From Rubritalea marina DSM 17716 (GTDB lineage: Bacteria > Verrucomicrobiota > Verrucomicrobiia > Verrucomicrobiales > Akkermansiaceae): a DNA stretch of 64,000 bases. A program made the position numbers and the translations under genes. The stretch covers positions 62,001 to 126,000 of the forward strand of contig NZ_KB899248.1 in assembly GCF_000378105.1 (NCBI RefSeq), given 5' to 3'. The stretch's first letter is position 1. Every line of letters starts with the position of its first letter. The notes beneath the pieces are model-generated. The model searched no databases. It was not told the DNA's origin and was given only the letters and a program-made list of their open reading frames with translations. Positions 24,384-32,851 of the stretch are shown here, one piece after another.

Positions 24384-26915
24384 TTATTCATCCTGAATCC
24401 AATGATATGTGATCCGTTTTTGTTTAGGGTGTAGCTGAAGTTGTAAAAGGTGGTAGTCGTTGAATCCTTTAGGTCCTTTGTTGGGGAAGTAGAGGTTACC
24501 TAGGGAATACGCGATGAGTCTGCCACGGTAGTATTCTGTGGCTTGTACGATGTGTGGGTGGCTGCCGATGACCATATTAGCACCGAGGTGAACCATCTCT
24601 TTTGCGATCTTTCGCTGAGGCTCGCTGATCACCGTGGTGTATTCATTGCCCCAGTGGGGTAGGGCAATGACGAAGTCACAGCTTCTAGAAATCTCACGGA
24701 TTTGTTCTTCAATGATTTCGCGGTCACGTGGGTACTGGAGGATGTTGTTGTCAGAGGGAAGAGCAAGTGTCCTGACTGCATTGAAGCTAATCCATCCGAT
24801 GGATACTCCCTGGGTATGGGTGATGAGTGGTGATGAGCCTAAACCTGCGACTTTGAAACCTGTTTTCTCCAAACTGGCTATGGTGTCTCGCAGGCCAATA
24901 CTGCCAGCATCATAGATGTGGTTGTTACCCAAAGTCACAAGTTCCACTCCATTATTGGCGAGATGCTGGATGTTGTTTGGTTCTGCAACAAAGGAAAAAC
25001 TACGATTGTATTCGATGGCTGGTGCCTTGCTGAGAGCACATTCTAAATTGACCACCGTGAGGTCATCATTTTTCATCAAATCAACAAATCTTTGAGAGAA
25101 GATATTCCCTAAGGCTTCATCTAGATTCACATCACCACCGAAGTGCATGGTGATGGCTGTGTCATCATCAGGCAGCGTGAGAACATTGTATCGGCGGTAC
25201 TTCTCTAGCAACTTTCCTAGGGTGCTGATTTCTGGTGCCCCTCCAAGGTGGTGGATGACTTCATCCTCATGATCGAGGAATCCTAGCATTCCTTTGTCAT
25301 GCCAGAGCGCGCCAACGTGCGACCCGAAGTCGAGTACTAAGCCTGATTCGATCACGTTTTCAGTGATTGGAATGGAGTCTTGGCTCGTGCAGCCAGAATG
25401 GATCATCTGGAGCTGCTGGCGCAACTGTCTGGGGTTGCTCCAATGTAGGGGGACTCCGCTTTGGCGGAATCCATACACCAAGAAATTGGCGCAGTCATTG
25501 CCAATCAGGCATTCACCGCCGCGCTCGCCATTGTGTTCTAGCAGGCCGATTCCAAAGGCGTAAGGACTGCCTGCTTGCTCGCTCAAGCTGCCGCGAAACC
25601 CATCGGCACAACGCACCCGAATTTCAATGCACTCCGACTCGGTCACTCCCTCATTGGTGTGGACGTGTGCTTGGATTTTGATGATCCCAGCTTGACTTGG
25701 CCATGGCAGGAATTGTTTCCAAGTGCGCGCTGCCAAGGCTGGGTCCAGAGTGTCGCAGAGGAATTTCTTTGAGTAACTGAGGTAGCTGGATTGCGGGCCC
25801 CGAGTGAAGTTTTTTCCCAATGGGATGTGTGGAAGAAGGTCGTAGCTCTCAGCATCGGGAATGTGTTGCCACCATTCAACCTTCTGAATCTGTTGGTCGA
25901 TGTTGTTGATGCGGATGTCGCCAACAGTGTCGATCGGCATGCGGTAGACGCCATCAATACAGCGGTGGGCATCGTCGACAGTTAACGGGAGCGATGCGTG
26001 CTCACTCTGCCATTGTTGGAGGAGATTTTCCCAGCGTTCTTTCTGATGACCGACTGTGACCTTGTTCCGGTTCTGTACCAACAAGCGCTGGATGCGCTTT
26101 GAATAGTTGCGGGAGGTGAAACGGGGGATCGGCTGGCCTTGGCGGATGAGTTCTTTCGCGCGCTCTGATCGATCAAGGTTGGATTCTTGAAATGGCTCGA
26201 TGACAATCTGGCAGTTCTGGATGTTGGAGGCTTTCTCGAGTGCTCGGAACATCAACCTCTCAGCCTGTAGCTCTGAGTCGAGCCATGGTCGAGAAATGGC
26301 GAAGCTCAATGCCTCGAGCTTTGCTTGCCCCAAGACCCACGCCCAGTGTTTTTCAAATGCGGCCTCGCTCTCCGAGTCTTGCGCATAGAAATCGAGGTCG
26401 ATACTGACAGCGAGTTTCTCATCAAATGTCTTTTGGACTAATTTCCTAAAGTCCCAGACTTCAAAGTGTGGAGCCAGAGCTCCGCAGGATCTGGGGACAA
26501 TCTGTAGTCGCCAGTCGAGATGTTTTATAGCTTCCTCTTCTAACTCGCGCATTTTCGCCTCGCTGAGCTCGCTGCCGGCAATCCAGATCACCCGCTGAAT
26601 CGGTCTTGGCATGAGCGGCTCAATCCAATTGTAGGCTTGCAGCTTTCCAGACTGGCGTAGCTCCTGAATGACCTCTGCACGATGCTGCGAAGATCTTACT
26701 TTGCGAATGCGTTCACGGATTGAATCACTATGCGCGATATTAGATGCATCAGAGTGCGCATCAAACAAGATGAGCGTGTATTCCTCATCCAGATCGAGTT
26801 CTTGGGCAAAGAAGCCAAAGCTACCAAGATGGTTGTCCTCAATGTAGATTGGCAGCTGCTTAGCCTGTGCTGTCAGACACAGGATCAAAAAGATGAAGAA
26901 CCTAACGAGCACCAT
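24384..26915 (-). CDS. Three-domain exported protein: UPF0489 + NlpC/P60-like + CapA metallophosphatase
   Basis: 843 residues with a signal peptide (1-18). Residues about 20-300 are a UPF0489-like arginase-fold domain with 'LILFDAHSDASNI' (52-57) and 'AVSIDLDFYAQD' (171-177), which supply the Asp/His metal site. Residues about 430-580 look like an NlpC/P60-type Cys hydrolase: 'IGNDCANFLVYGFRQSG' (Cys475) and 'FGSHVGALWHDKGM' (His533). Residues about 587-843 form a CapA/PgsA metallophosphatase: 'ITMHFGGDVNL', 'NNDVELVTLGNNHIYDAG'-like segment around GNNH, 'ALPHWGNEY' and 'VIGSHPHIVQATEYY'. CapA proteins take part in poly-gamma-glutamate export or removal. The combination suggests an enzyme of the cell surface handling gamma-glutamyl or peptide polymers. 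The start overlaps the previous gene by 14 bp. Confidence 0.75.
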   Translation of the reverse strand: MVLVRFFIFLILCLTAQAKQLPIYIEDNHLGSFGFFAQELDLDEEYTLILFDAHSDASNIAHSDSIRERIRKVRSSQHRAEVIQELRQSGKLQAYNWIEPLMPRPIQRVIWIAGSELSEAKMRELEEEAIKHLDWRLQIVPRSCGALAPHFEVWDFRKLVQKTFDEKLAVSIDLDFYAQDSESEAAFEKHWAWVLGQAKLEALSFAISRPWLDSELQAERLMFRALEKASNIQNCQIVIEPFQESNLDRSERAKELIRQGQPIPRFTSRNYSKRIQRLLVQNRNKVTVGHQKERWENLLQQWQSEHASLPLTVDDAHRCIDGVYRMPIDTVGDIRINNIDQQIQKVEWWQHIPDAESYDLLPHIPLGKNFTRGPQSSYLSYSKKFLCDTLDPALAARTWKQFLPWPSQAGIIKIQAHVHTNEGVTESECIEIRVRCADGFRGSLSEQAGSPYAFGIGLLEHNGERGGECLIGNDCANFLVYGFRQSGVPLHWSNPRQLRQQLQMIHSGCTSQDSIPITENVIESGLVLDFGSHVGALWHDKGMLGFLDHEDEVIHHLGGAPEISTLGKLLEKYRRYNVLTLPDDDTAITMHFGGDVNLDEALGNIFSQRFVDLMKNDDLTVVNLECALSKAPAIEYNRSFSFVAEPNNIQHLANNGVELVTLGNNHIYDAGSIGLRDTIASLEKTGFKVAGLGSSPLITHTQGVSIGWISFNAVRTLALPSDNNILQYPRDREIIEEQIREISRSCDFVIALPHWGNEYTTVISEPQRKIAKEMVHLGANMVIGSHPHIVQATEYYRGRLIAYSLGNLYFPNKGPKGFNDYHLLQLQLHPKQKRITYHWIQDE

Positions 26916-28233
26916 GACCCTCAGGCATTTTCTCTAACTTGTTGAGAAGCGTGATGTCCGTGAGGCAAGTGTCTTCGAAATGCGTGCCCTTGTAGACGGA
27001 ATCGATGCGCAGTGTTATTTTTGAGATTTTGTTGGGGATTGATCCTAGATCGATGAGTTGCTGGTGTTGGTGATCATAGAGCATTCTTTTAACCTCATGC
27101 TGGTCATTAATAGTAATGGTAAGGTCTTTAACTCGGTTGTTCTGTCTGAAGTTACTTCTGTAACCGTTCATCATTAATAGGTGCGTCACTTTGGTGCCTG
27201 CATTAGGTGTTATAGTGATGGTCTCTCCAATACCGTCGCCCTCGACCCCTTCTGACCAAGCTTCTTGTTTCAGTCTCGCCTTATATTCAGTGCGTCCTAT
27301 GTTTTGAACCTCATATGTGATTCCAGATACAGATGGTAATTCTGAGCTTGCTAAAATTTTGAAATCCTTAGAATTTCCATAAATCTGGTCTCCAATTGTG
27401 TAGACATATATTGCCTCATCTTCTCCTTTTGGGAACACCACAACTCCACTATACCTAATGCGGGCCACGACTGTAATGTCATCTTCAATGGTTGGTTCCA
27501 GATCCTGGAATTCCCAAACTAAATTTCCATCTTTTGGTATAAATTGATTGGTGGGTTTTGATACTTTGATGTGTTTCGGGTCGACTCCTCTGTTGTTGAT
27601 AGTAATTTTCCCTTTCTTAATTGGACCGTGCCAGATTCCACCACTAGATAGGCGATACTGAAATGACCATGAACTATCATTGAAGTCGTCACTAACGAAG
27701 TAAGTGGAAAAGCTATAATCCGAATCATAGCTAATTTCAATGATCGTAGGGGTGTCGGCCTTGAAACGAACGCTACTGACATACCAAGCTTCAATTCCTT
27801 TAAGTACTTCGGAACTTTGGAAGGGCTTTATCTTGCCCGTTGCATAAGCTTCAGGAGTGTATTTTGCCTTAATCGGCTTGCCGTTTACTTTGATGCTATA
27901 ATCTCGGCAGTATTGAGGATTTATTTTGAGAGGTTTTTTTTCCTTGGTATCAATGACCTCGTACATGGTCTCCCTCATATCTTCCACTGGAAAACCAAAG
28001 GTGACCTTAGTGGATTTACCGGAGACATTGTGCATTTCGTATCGCACCTTGACGCGTGCGAAGTCGGGGTAAAGGTCGATGGTGAGCTGTTCATCCATGA
28101 TCTGAACATTCTCGGTGCCCTCCGCTGTGAATGGCGCCAAAGAACCAGTAAACGCGATGCCATGTGAATAGCCGCCACCATTGGCGAAAAGTGCGGCAGA
28201 TAAGGCGAGGTAGAATGCAAGAATGGTACGCAT
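26902..28233 (-). CDS. Secreted DUF4424-like protein of unknown function
   Basis: 443 residues with an N-terminal signal ('MRTILAFYLALSAALFANGGG'). The segment 'VQIMDEQLTIDLYPDFARVKVRYEMHNVSG' (quoted as 'MDEQLTIDLYPDFARVKVRY') resembles the start of DUF4424 proteins, which are beta-rich exported proteins. The rest is also beta-rich with no membrane anchor ('SSWSFQYRLSSGGIWHG', 'LVWEFQDLEPTIEDDITVV'). Its last 14 bp overlap the start of the three-domain CapA gene, so translation is coupled and a joint role at the cell surface is likely. What it binds or cuts is unknown. Confidence 0.6.
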   Translation of the reverse strand: MRTILAFYLALSAALFANGGGYSHGIAFTGSLAPFTAEGTENVQIMDEQLTIDLYPDFARVKVRYEMHNVSGKSTKVTFGFPVEDMRETMYEVIDTKEKKPLKINPQYCRDYSIKVNGKPIKAKYTPEAYATGKIKPFQSSEVLKGIEAWYVSSVRFKADTPTIIEISYDSDYSFSTYFVSDDFNDSSWSFQYRLSSGGIWHGPIKKGKITINNRGVDPKHIKVSKPTNQFIPKDGNLVWEFQDLEPTIEDDITVVARIRYSGVVVFPKGEDEAIYVYTIGDQIYGNSKDFKILASSELPSVSGITYEVQNIGRTEYKARLKQEAWSEGVEGDGIGETITITPNAGTKVTHLLMMNGYRSNFRQNNRVKDLTITINDQHEVKRMLYDHQHQQLIDLGSIPNKISKITLRIDSVYKGTHFEDTCLTDITLLNKLEKMPEGHGAR

Positions 28234-28633
28234 GAATGAGTCGCTGTTAGGTTTCGAATCAGATGTTAACTTTGGTCGGATTCAAATAACAATAGCAAAT
28301 GCTAAGAGAGTGAGGTTTCAGCTTTTCGTTCTCTGGCGCTTATGCGCTCCCCTTTCAGGGAAGGTGTTTTTTGATGAAGGGACCTAGGCTTGCGGCTCAT
28401 ACTTCGCCTTACCCTAGGCTGGTATGTGATTCGCTTTCAGCCAGTGGTGCTGCACTTGGAATTGGCCTTTGTTGAAGTGTTTTACGGACCAAGTGTCATG
28501 CTGTCTTGTCACAATAGACGCCGCTCTGAGGGAGTTGCAGTCCCACGTGAGTGCGCAGCAGGCCTCTTTACCGCTTACGCATTCCCAATGGCTGGTGATC
28601 AATGACCAATGACGAATCCCAGCCGCTTCGCAG
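28234..28633. repeat. 400-bp gap with a possible dispersed REP-like repeat
   Basis: No convincing gene. At 28345-28445 the sequence has short inverted and direct repeats: CCTTTCAGGGAAGG, and CCTAGGCT twice (28382 and 28422) around 'CTTCGCCTTACC', followed by CTTTCAGCC. Similar CCTAGG-containing blocks are common as dispersed repeats in Planctomycetes and Verrucomicrobia; this is recollection, not a search. The two open frames here (71 and 81 codons) overlap on opposite strands and look spurious. Confidence 0.35.
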
Positions 28634-29599
28634 CTAATCCTTGGCAGCTTTTGGATCAAGGGCGTCGCGGAGGCCGTCGCCTAGGAAGTTGAGGGCGAAG
28701 AGGGTGATGGAGAAGAGGACGCTGGGGATGATGAGGAGCTGGGGGGCGGTTTCCATGTAGTTGGCACCGTCCTTGAGGAGGATGCCCCAGGAGGAATTGG
28801 GTGAGCTGACGCCGAGTCCGAGGTAGGAAAGTGAGGCTTCGAAGAGGATGAAGCCGGGCACGGTGAGGGTGGCGTAGACGATGATGGGCCCCATCATGTT
28901 AGGCAGGATGTGCCGGGTGAGGATCTGGCGGTGGCTGAGGCCGAGCGAGACTGCAGCCTCGACGTATTCTTGTTTCTTGATGTTGAGTGTTTGGGCGCGC
29001 GCCATGCGTGCCATGGTGAGCCAGCCGAGCGAGCCGATGGCGACGAAGAGTGGGATGAGGTTGGTGAAGCGGGTGACGAAGCCGGCATTCCAGCCCCAGT
29101 CGTCGCGCAGCAGGGTGGTGAGTGATTCCATGTACTCGGAGATGAGGAGTGAGAACAAAATCACGAGGACGAGGAAGGGGAGGCCATAGAGGATGTCGAC
29201 GAAGCGCATCATTAGGGCGTCGGTTCGGCCACCCACATAGCCAGCAATCGAGCCATAGCTGATGCCAATGATGAGGGAAAAGCTGGTAGCGACGAGACCG
29301 ACTAACAAGGAGATTTGCCCGCCGTAGAGGAGGCGAGCGAAGATGTCGCGCCCAGATTGGTCGGTGCCTAGCCAATGTTCGGCTGAGGCGGGCAGAAAGG
29401 TTTTGTTGAGGTCTTGGTGGTTGGGGTCCTTGAACCAATGTTCGAATCCAGAGTTCTCGGGTGTGCCGATACTGCCAATGAATGGCAGGGCAAAACAAAG
29501 CAGGAAAATGACGGTAAGGATACCGAGGCTGACGATGGCCATGGAGTTTCGTCGCAAACGCAACCAGGCATCCTGATAGAGTGAGTGGCTAGTAGACAT
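28634..29599 (-). CDS. ABC transporter permease, DppC/OppC family
   Basis: 321 residues. N-terminal cytoplasmic segment, TM1, then the family-specific 'LGTDQSGRDIFARLLYGGQI' and five further spans. The EAA loop 'EYVEAAVSLGLSHRQILTRH' is clear. It is the last of three genes (oppA-oppB-oppC order on the minus strand) and starts 2 bp after oppB ends. No ATPase gene follows within the operon, so the ATP-binding subunits lie elsewhere. Confidence 0.94.
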   Translation of the reverse strand: MSTSHSLYQDAWLRLRRNSMAIVSLGILTVIFLLCFALPFIGSIGTPENSGFEHWFKDPNHQDLNKTFLPASAEHWLGTDQSGRDIFARLLYGGQISLLVGLVATSFSLIIGISYGSIAGYVGGRTDALMMRFVDILYGLPFLVLVILFSLLISEYMESLTTLLRDDWGWNAGFVTRFTNLIPLFVAIGSLGWLTMARMARAQTLNIKKQEYVEAAVSLGLSHRQILTRHILPNMMGPIIVYATLTVPGFILFEASLSYLGLGVSSPNSSWGILLKDGANYMETAPQLLIIPSVLFSITLFALNFLGDGLRDALDPKAAKD

Positions 29600-29601
29600 G
29601 G

Positions 29602-30522
29602 CTATGATTGATTTCTCAAGCGAGGGTTGATGGCAGCGAGGGCGAGGTCGGCTAGGAGGTTTGCCAGAACGATGAGAATGCCGAAAAGGATGACCACGCC
29701 CTGGATCAGGTTGTAGTCGCGGGCGAGGGCTCCATTGATGAAGTGCTGTCCAAGGCCGGGGACTTGGAAGATGGTTTCGATGATGAAGGAACCACTCACG
29801 AGCGCGGCGAAGGCGGGGCCGATGTAGGCGATGGCGGGGATGATGCCACCGCGTAGCGCATGCTTGAGCACGACGGTGGATTCTCTAAGCCCTTTGGCGC
29901 GTGCGGTACGGATGTAATCTTGGTTCAGTGTTTCTAGCATGCCACCACGTGTGATGCGTGCGATGTAAGCAGCGGTGGCTAGCCCTAGGGTGATGGCGGG
30001 GAGTAGCCAGTCGAGTGGGTCTCCCCAGCCCGCGACTTTGAGGAAGGGAACCTTGGAGGCGATGCCGCTTGCTAATAATGGGCCGATGACAAAAGACGGG
30101 ATGCTGATGCCAATCATGGCAAAGACCATGGTGCCGAAGTCGATCCAGGAATTCTTACGCAGGGCGGAAAGTATGCCCGCCGGAATGCCAATACAGAGGG
30201 CGATGAGCATTCCTGTGGTGCCGAGGATCAAGGAGGCGGGGAAGGAGTATTCGATGATCTCTAGCACTTGTCTACCTTCCTTGGACATCGAGGGACCCAG
30301 GTCGCCTTGTGCGATATTGCCGAGGTAGTAGCCAAATTGCACCACCTTGGGTTGGTCGAGCTTGTAGTAGGCTCGATTTTTTTCGATGACGTGTTCTGGC
30401 ACGGCTTTTTCATCGGTGAGTGGGTCGCCGGGCATGAGGCGGACCAACACAAAAGTAATGGAGATGAGGAAGAAGATCACCACGACGCCTTGGCCGAGTC
30501 TGCTAATGAGAGTCTTGAGCAT
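29602..30522 (-). CDS. ABC transporter permease, DppB/OppB family
   Basis: 306 residues with six membrane spans. The N-terminus 'VVIFFLISITFVLVRLMPGDP' and the EAA loop 'DYIRTARAKGLRESTVVLKH' followed by 'IPAIAYIGPAFAALVSGSFI' are diagnostic of the OppB group. It lies 3 bp after the binding-protein gene, indicating a translationally coupled operon. Substrate: short peptides or nickel are both possible for the family, and the binding protein favours peptides. Confidence 0.94.
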   Translation of the reverse strand: MLKTLISRLGQGVVVIFFLISITFVLVRLMPGDPLTDEKAVPEHVIEKNRAYYKLDQPKVVQFGYYLGNIAQGDLGPSMSKEGRQVLEIIEYSFPASLILGTTGMLIALCIGIPAGILSALRKNSWIDFGTMVFAMIGISIPSFVIGPLLASGIASKVPFLKVAGWGDPLDWLLPAITLGLATAAYIARITRGGMLETLNQDYIRTARAKGLRESTVVLKHALRGGIIPAIAYIGPAFAALVSGSFIIETIFQVPGLGQHFINGALARDYNLIQGVVILFGILIVLANLLADLALAAINPRLRNQS

Positions 30523-30525
30523 GGC

Positions 30526-32136
30526 TTAGGGTTGGGTGAGGTCGATGAATTTGTATGGATGCTGATTGAGCAGCAAGGGGTGCCACCCTTGGACCTGCGG
30601 CGAGAGAAGGTAGTTGGTGGTGGCCCAGAAGAGCGGCAGCGAGGGCAGTTCGTCCATCATGGTGGCTTCGGCTCGCTCAAGCAGGCGGAAGCGTTCAGCG
30701 GGGTCGCTACATTGCGCAGCGGTTTTGAGTTGTTGGTCGTAGTCGTTGTTGAACCAGCCGGTACGGTTGTTGCCGCCACCTTTTTTCCACATGTCTAGGA
30801 AGGTGGTTGGGTCTGGGTAATCGGCAGACCAACCGCCGAAGCAGACATCGTATTGGAGTTTGGTGAGTTTATCGAGGTAGGTCTTCCATTCGAACTGGAC
30901 GATGGTGCAGTCGACGCCGAGTTCTTGCTTCCACATCGCTTGTACTGCCTCGCAGATGCGCTTGGTGGAATCTCTATCAGTAGCTAACAATTTTAGGCGA
31001 AGAGGGTTATCAGGTCCAAATCCGGCTTCTTTGAGGAGGGCTTTGGCTTCACTGAGCTTGTATTCGATTGCCTTTGGTGGTTGGTACTCACCGATGGGTG
31101 GGGTGACCGAGTAGGCGGCGCTTTGCCCGCCTTGGAGGATTTTGTCGATGATTGCCTGACGGTCGATAGCGAGTGCGAGTGCGCGTCGGATTTTTGGGTT
31201 CTGTACGGCGGGGCTGGTGACATTACAGCGGAGGAAATAGGAAGCGAAGTAGGGTTCTTGGCGAAGCGATTCAGGCTCGGTATCTTTTGCGTAGCGGATC
31301 ATTTCCGGCGCGAGGGTGTAGGTGCCGTGTAGCTGGCCATCAAAGAACATGCGGGCTTCGGTGTAGGCATTTTTGATCGGGAGGAATTTGATCCCCTTGA
31401 GTTTGAGGCGGGCGGCATCCCAGTAGTTTGGGTTTGCTTCGGCGGCGATGTATTGGTTGAACTTCCAGCTGGTGAGCTGGAAGGGACCATTGCTAACGAT
31501 GTGTTGTGGCCGCGTCCAGGGATTGTGCTTCGTTTGCATTTCGCCATGTGAGAGCACGCAATGCTTTGGCACGGGAAACCAGGTGTAGTGCATGGTGAGG
31601 TCTGGCAGGAACGGAGTGGGAGCCACGAGTTCTAGCTCCAGCGTGTGTGGATCTGGAGCACGCACAGAGACGCTAGAGAAGTCGTCGCTTTCGCCTTGGT
31701 GAAACTGTTGCGCTCCTTTGAGGTAGTAGAGCATCTCAGCGTATTTGGCCCCGAATTCTGGAGTGAGGATACGCTCGAAGGCGAAGAGGAAATCGGCTGC
31801 GGTGAGTGGGGTGCCATCAGACCACTTAGCGTCGTTACGCAGGTGGAAGGTCCATTGGGTAAAGTCGGCATTGGCTTCCCAACGCTCAGCCATGCCGGGG
31901 AGGTGGACGCCTTCATTTTCTGGATGTCGGACGCAGAGTCCCTCGAATAGAGCGTTGATGATATTGGACTCAATCACGCCTGTGACCACTTGTGGGTCGA
32001 GTTCTTTTGGCTCGTCGCCATTGCCTAGCAGGAGAACTTTTTCTTCGCTTGCTCGGTCAACAGTCCGGCGCTGATCGCAGCTGATGAGACTGAGAGTGAG
32101 TGCGAAAACGGCACTGATGTGGAAGATGCGAAGCAT
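30526..32136 (-). CDS. Peptide-binding lipoprotein of an ABC importer (SBP_bac_5, OppA-like)
   Basis: 536 residues from the ATG at 32136, which is followed by a lipoprotein signal ('FALTLSLISCDQ'). The SBP family 5 pattern is complete: 'GDEPKELDPQVVTGVIESNI', 'LAPEMIRYAKDTEPES', 'RRALALAIDRQAIIDKI' and the C-terminal 'PSLPLFWATTNYLL'. It captures oligopeptides at the outer face of the inner membrane and passes them to the OppBC permease encoded right after it. The transporter is separated from gatB by one small membrane-protein gene; both are on the same strand. Confidence 0.93.
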   Translation of the reverse strand: MLRIFHISAVFALTLSLISCDQRRTVDRASEEKVLLLGNGDEPKELDPQVVTGVIESNIINALFEGLCVRHPENEGVHLPGMAERWEANADFTQWTFHLRNDAKWSDGTPLTAADFLFAFERILTPEFGAKYAEMLYYLKGAQQFHQGESDDFSSVSVRAPDPHTLELELVAPTPFLPDLTMHYTWFPVPKHCVLSHGEMQTKHNPWTRPQHIVSNGPFQLTSWKFNQYIAAEANPNYWDAARLKLKGIKFLPIKNAYTEARMFFDGQLHGTYTLAPEMIRYAKDTEPESLRQEPYFASYFLRCNVTSPAVQNPKIRRALALAIDRQAIIDKILQGGQSAAYSVTPPIGEYQPPKAIEYKLSEAKALLKEAGFGPDNPLRLKLLATDRDSTKRICEAVQAMWKQELGVDCTIVQFEWKTYLDKLTKLQYDVCFGGWSADYPDPTTFLDMWKKGGGNNRTGWFNNDYDQQLKTAAQCSDPAERFRLLERAEATMMDELPSLPLFWATTNYLLSPQVQGWHPLLLNQHPYKFIDLTQP

Positions 32137-32269
32137 TACATTACTTTGTGAGGCAAATCGCAAGTGATGTGGAGCATAAATTTGTCGAACTTGGCGGGGG
32201 AGAGCGACTATTTGAGTGCCTCTATCGGTGGGGGCTAGCAATTGCTAACAAGCGGCAATGGATCAAGGG

Positions 32270-32836
32270 CTATTGCTGAGCCACCTCGAGCATGACTGGG
32301 TTGAGCGGGGCGTGGGTGAGCTCGCTAAAGTCTGTCGCTCGGTTAGCGTTTGGGGCGGCTTCGCGGAGCTCAACGACCCAGCGCATGAATGGCTGCGATT
32401 TGTAGCCGAGGTAATCGGCCATGTTTTCGAGCCCTTTGGTGCATTGGATGGTGATGGTATTGCTGCCGTTGGGGAATTTGCCGCCGGTGATTGCGAGGGT
32501 GTTCGAATCGCCCACGTATTTGCTGACTTCGTTGGCATCGCCTATGTTTGATTTGAATAGGACTCGGAGTGTGCCGTCTGAGTTATGATTGGAATCGATG
32601 GTGATGGTGGCTACTGGGATGACTTCCTCTTTGGCATTGGTGATCCAGTAGGTTTCGATTGCGTCGATGTGTAGCCACTGCCCCTCGGCGGGGATGTCCG
32701 ACTCGTATGGTTCGAGAGCCGTCATATTCCCGATACTTGAGAGGTAGTAGAGGGCCCCGAGACCAAGAGCGAGTAGCAAGAGGCCTGAGAGGCCAATGAA
32801 GAGGAAATCTTTTGCGGTGGTCTGGGGTTTTGTCAT
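32270..32836 (-). CDS. Membrane-anchored protein of unknown function
   Basis: 188 residues. A short basic N-terminus is followed by one membrane anchor (about 13-32, 'LFIGLSGLLLLALGLGALYYL') and a beta-rich exported part with 'IETYWITNAKEEVIPVATIT' and 'DSNTLAITGGKFPNGSNTI'. No family recognised. The ATG lies 16 bp after the gatB stop, so it is probably the second gene of a gatB transcript; this position does not suggest a role in tRNA charging. Confidence 0.6.
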   Translation of the reverse strand: MTKPQTTAKDFLFIGLSGLLLLALGLGALYYLSSIGNMTALEPYESDIPAEGQWLHIDAIETYWITNAKEEVIPVATITIDSNHNSDGTLRVLFKSNIGDANEVSKYVGDSNTLAITGGKFPNGSNTITIQCTKGLENMADYLGYKSQPFMRWVVELREAAPNANRATDFSELTHAPLNPVMLEVAQQ

Positions 32837-32851
32837 GCTGTGTGGTGGTGC

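Noticed and set aside
28390-28659. Two overlapping frames on opposite strands in the 28234-28633 gap
   Set aside because: No start signals, no recognisable sequence, and they cover a likely repeat.
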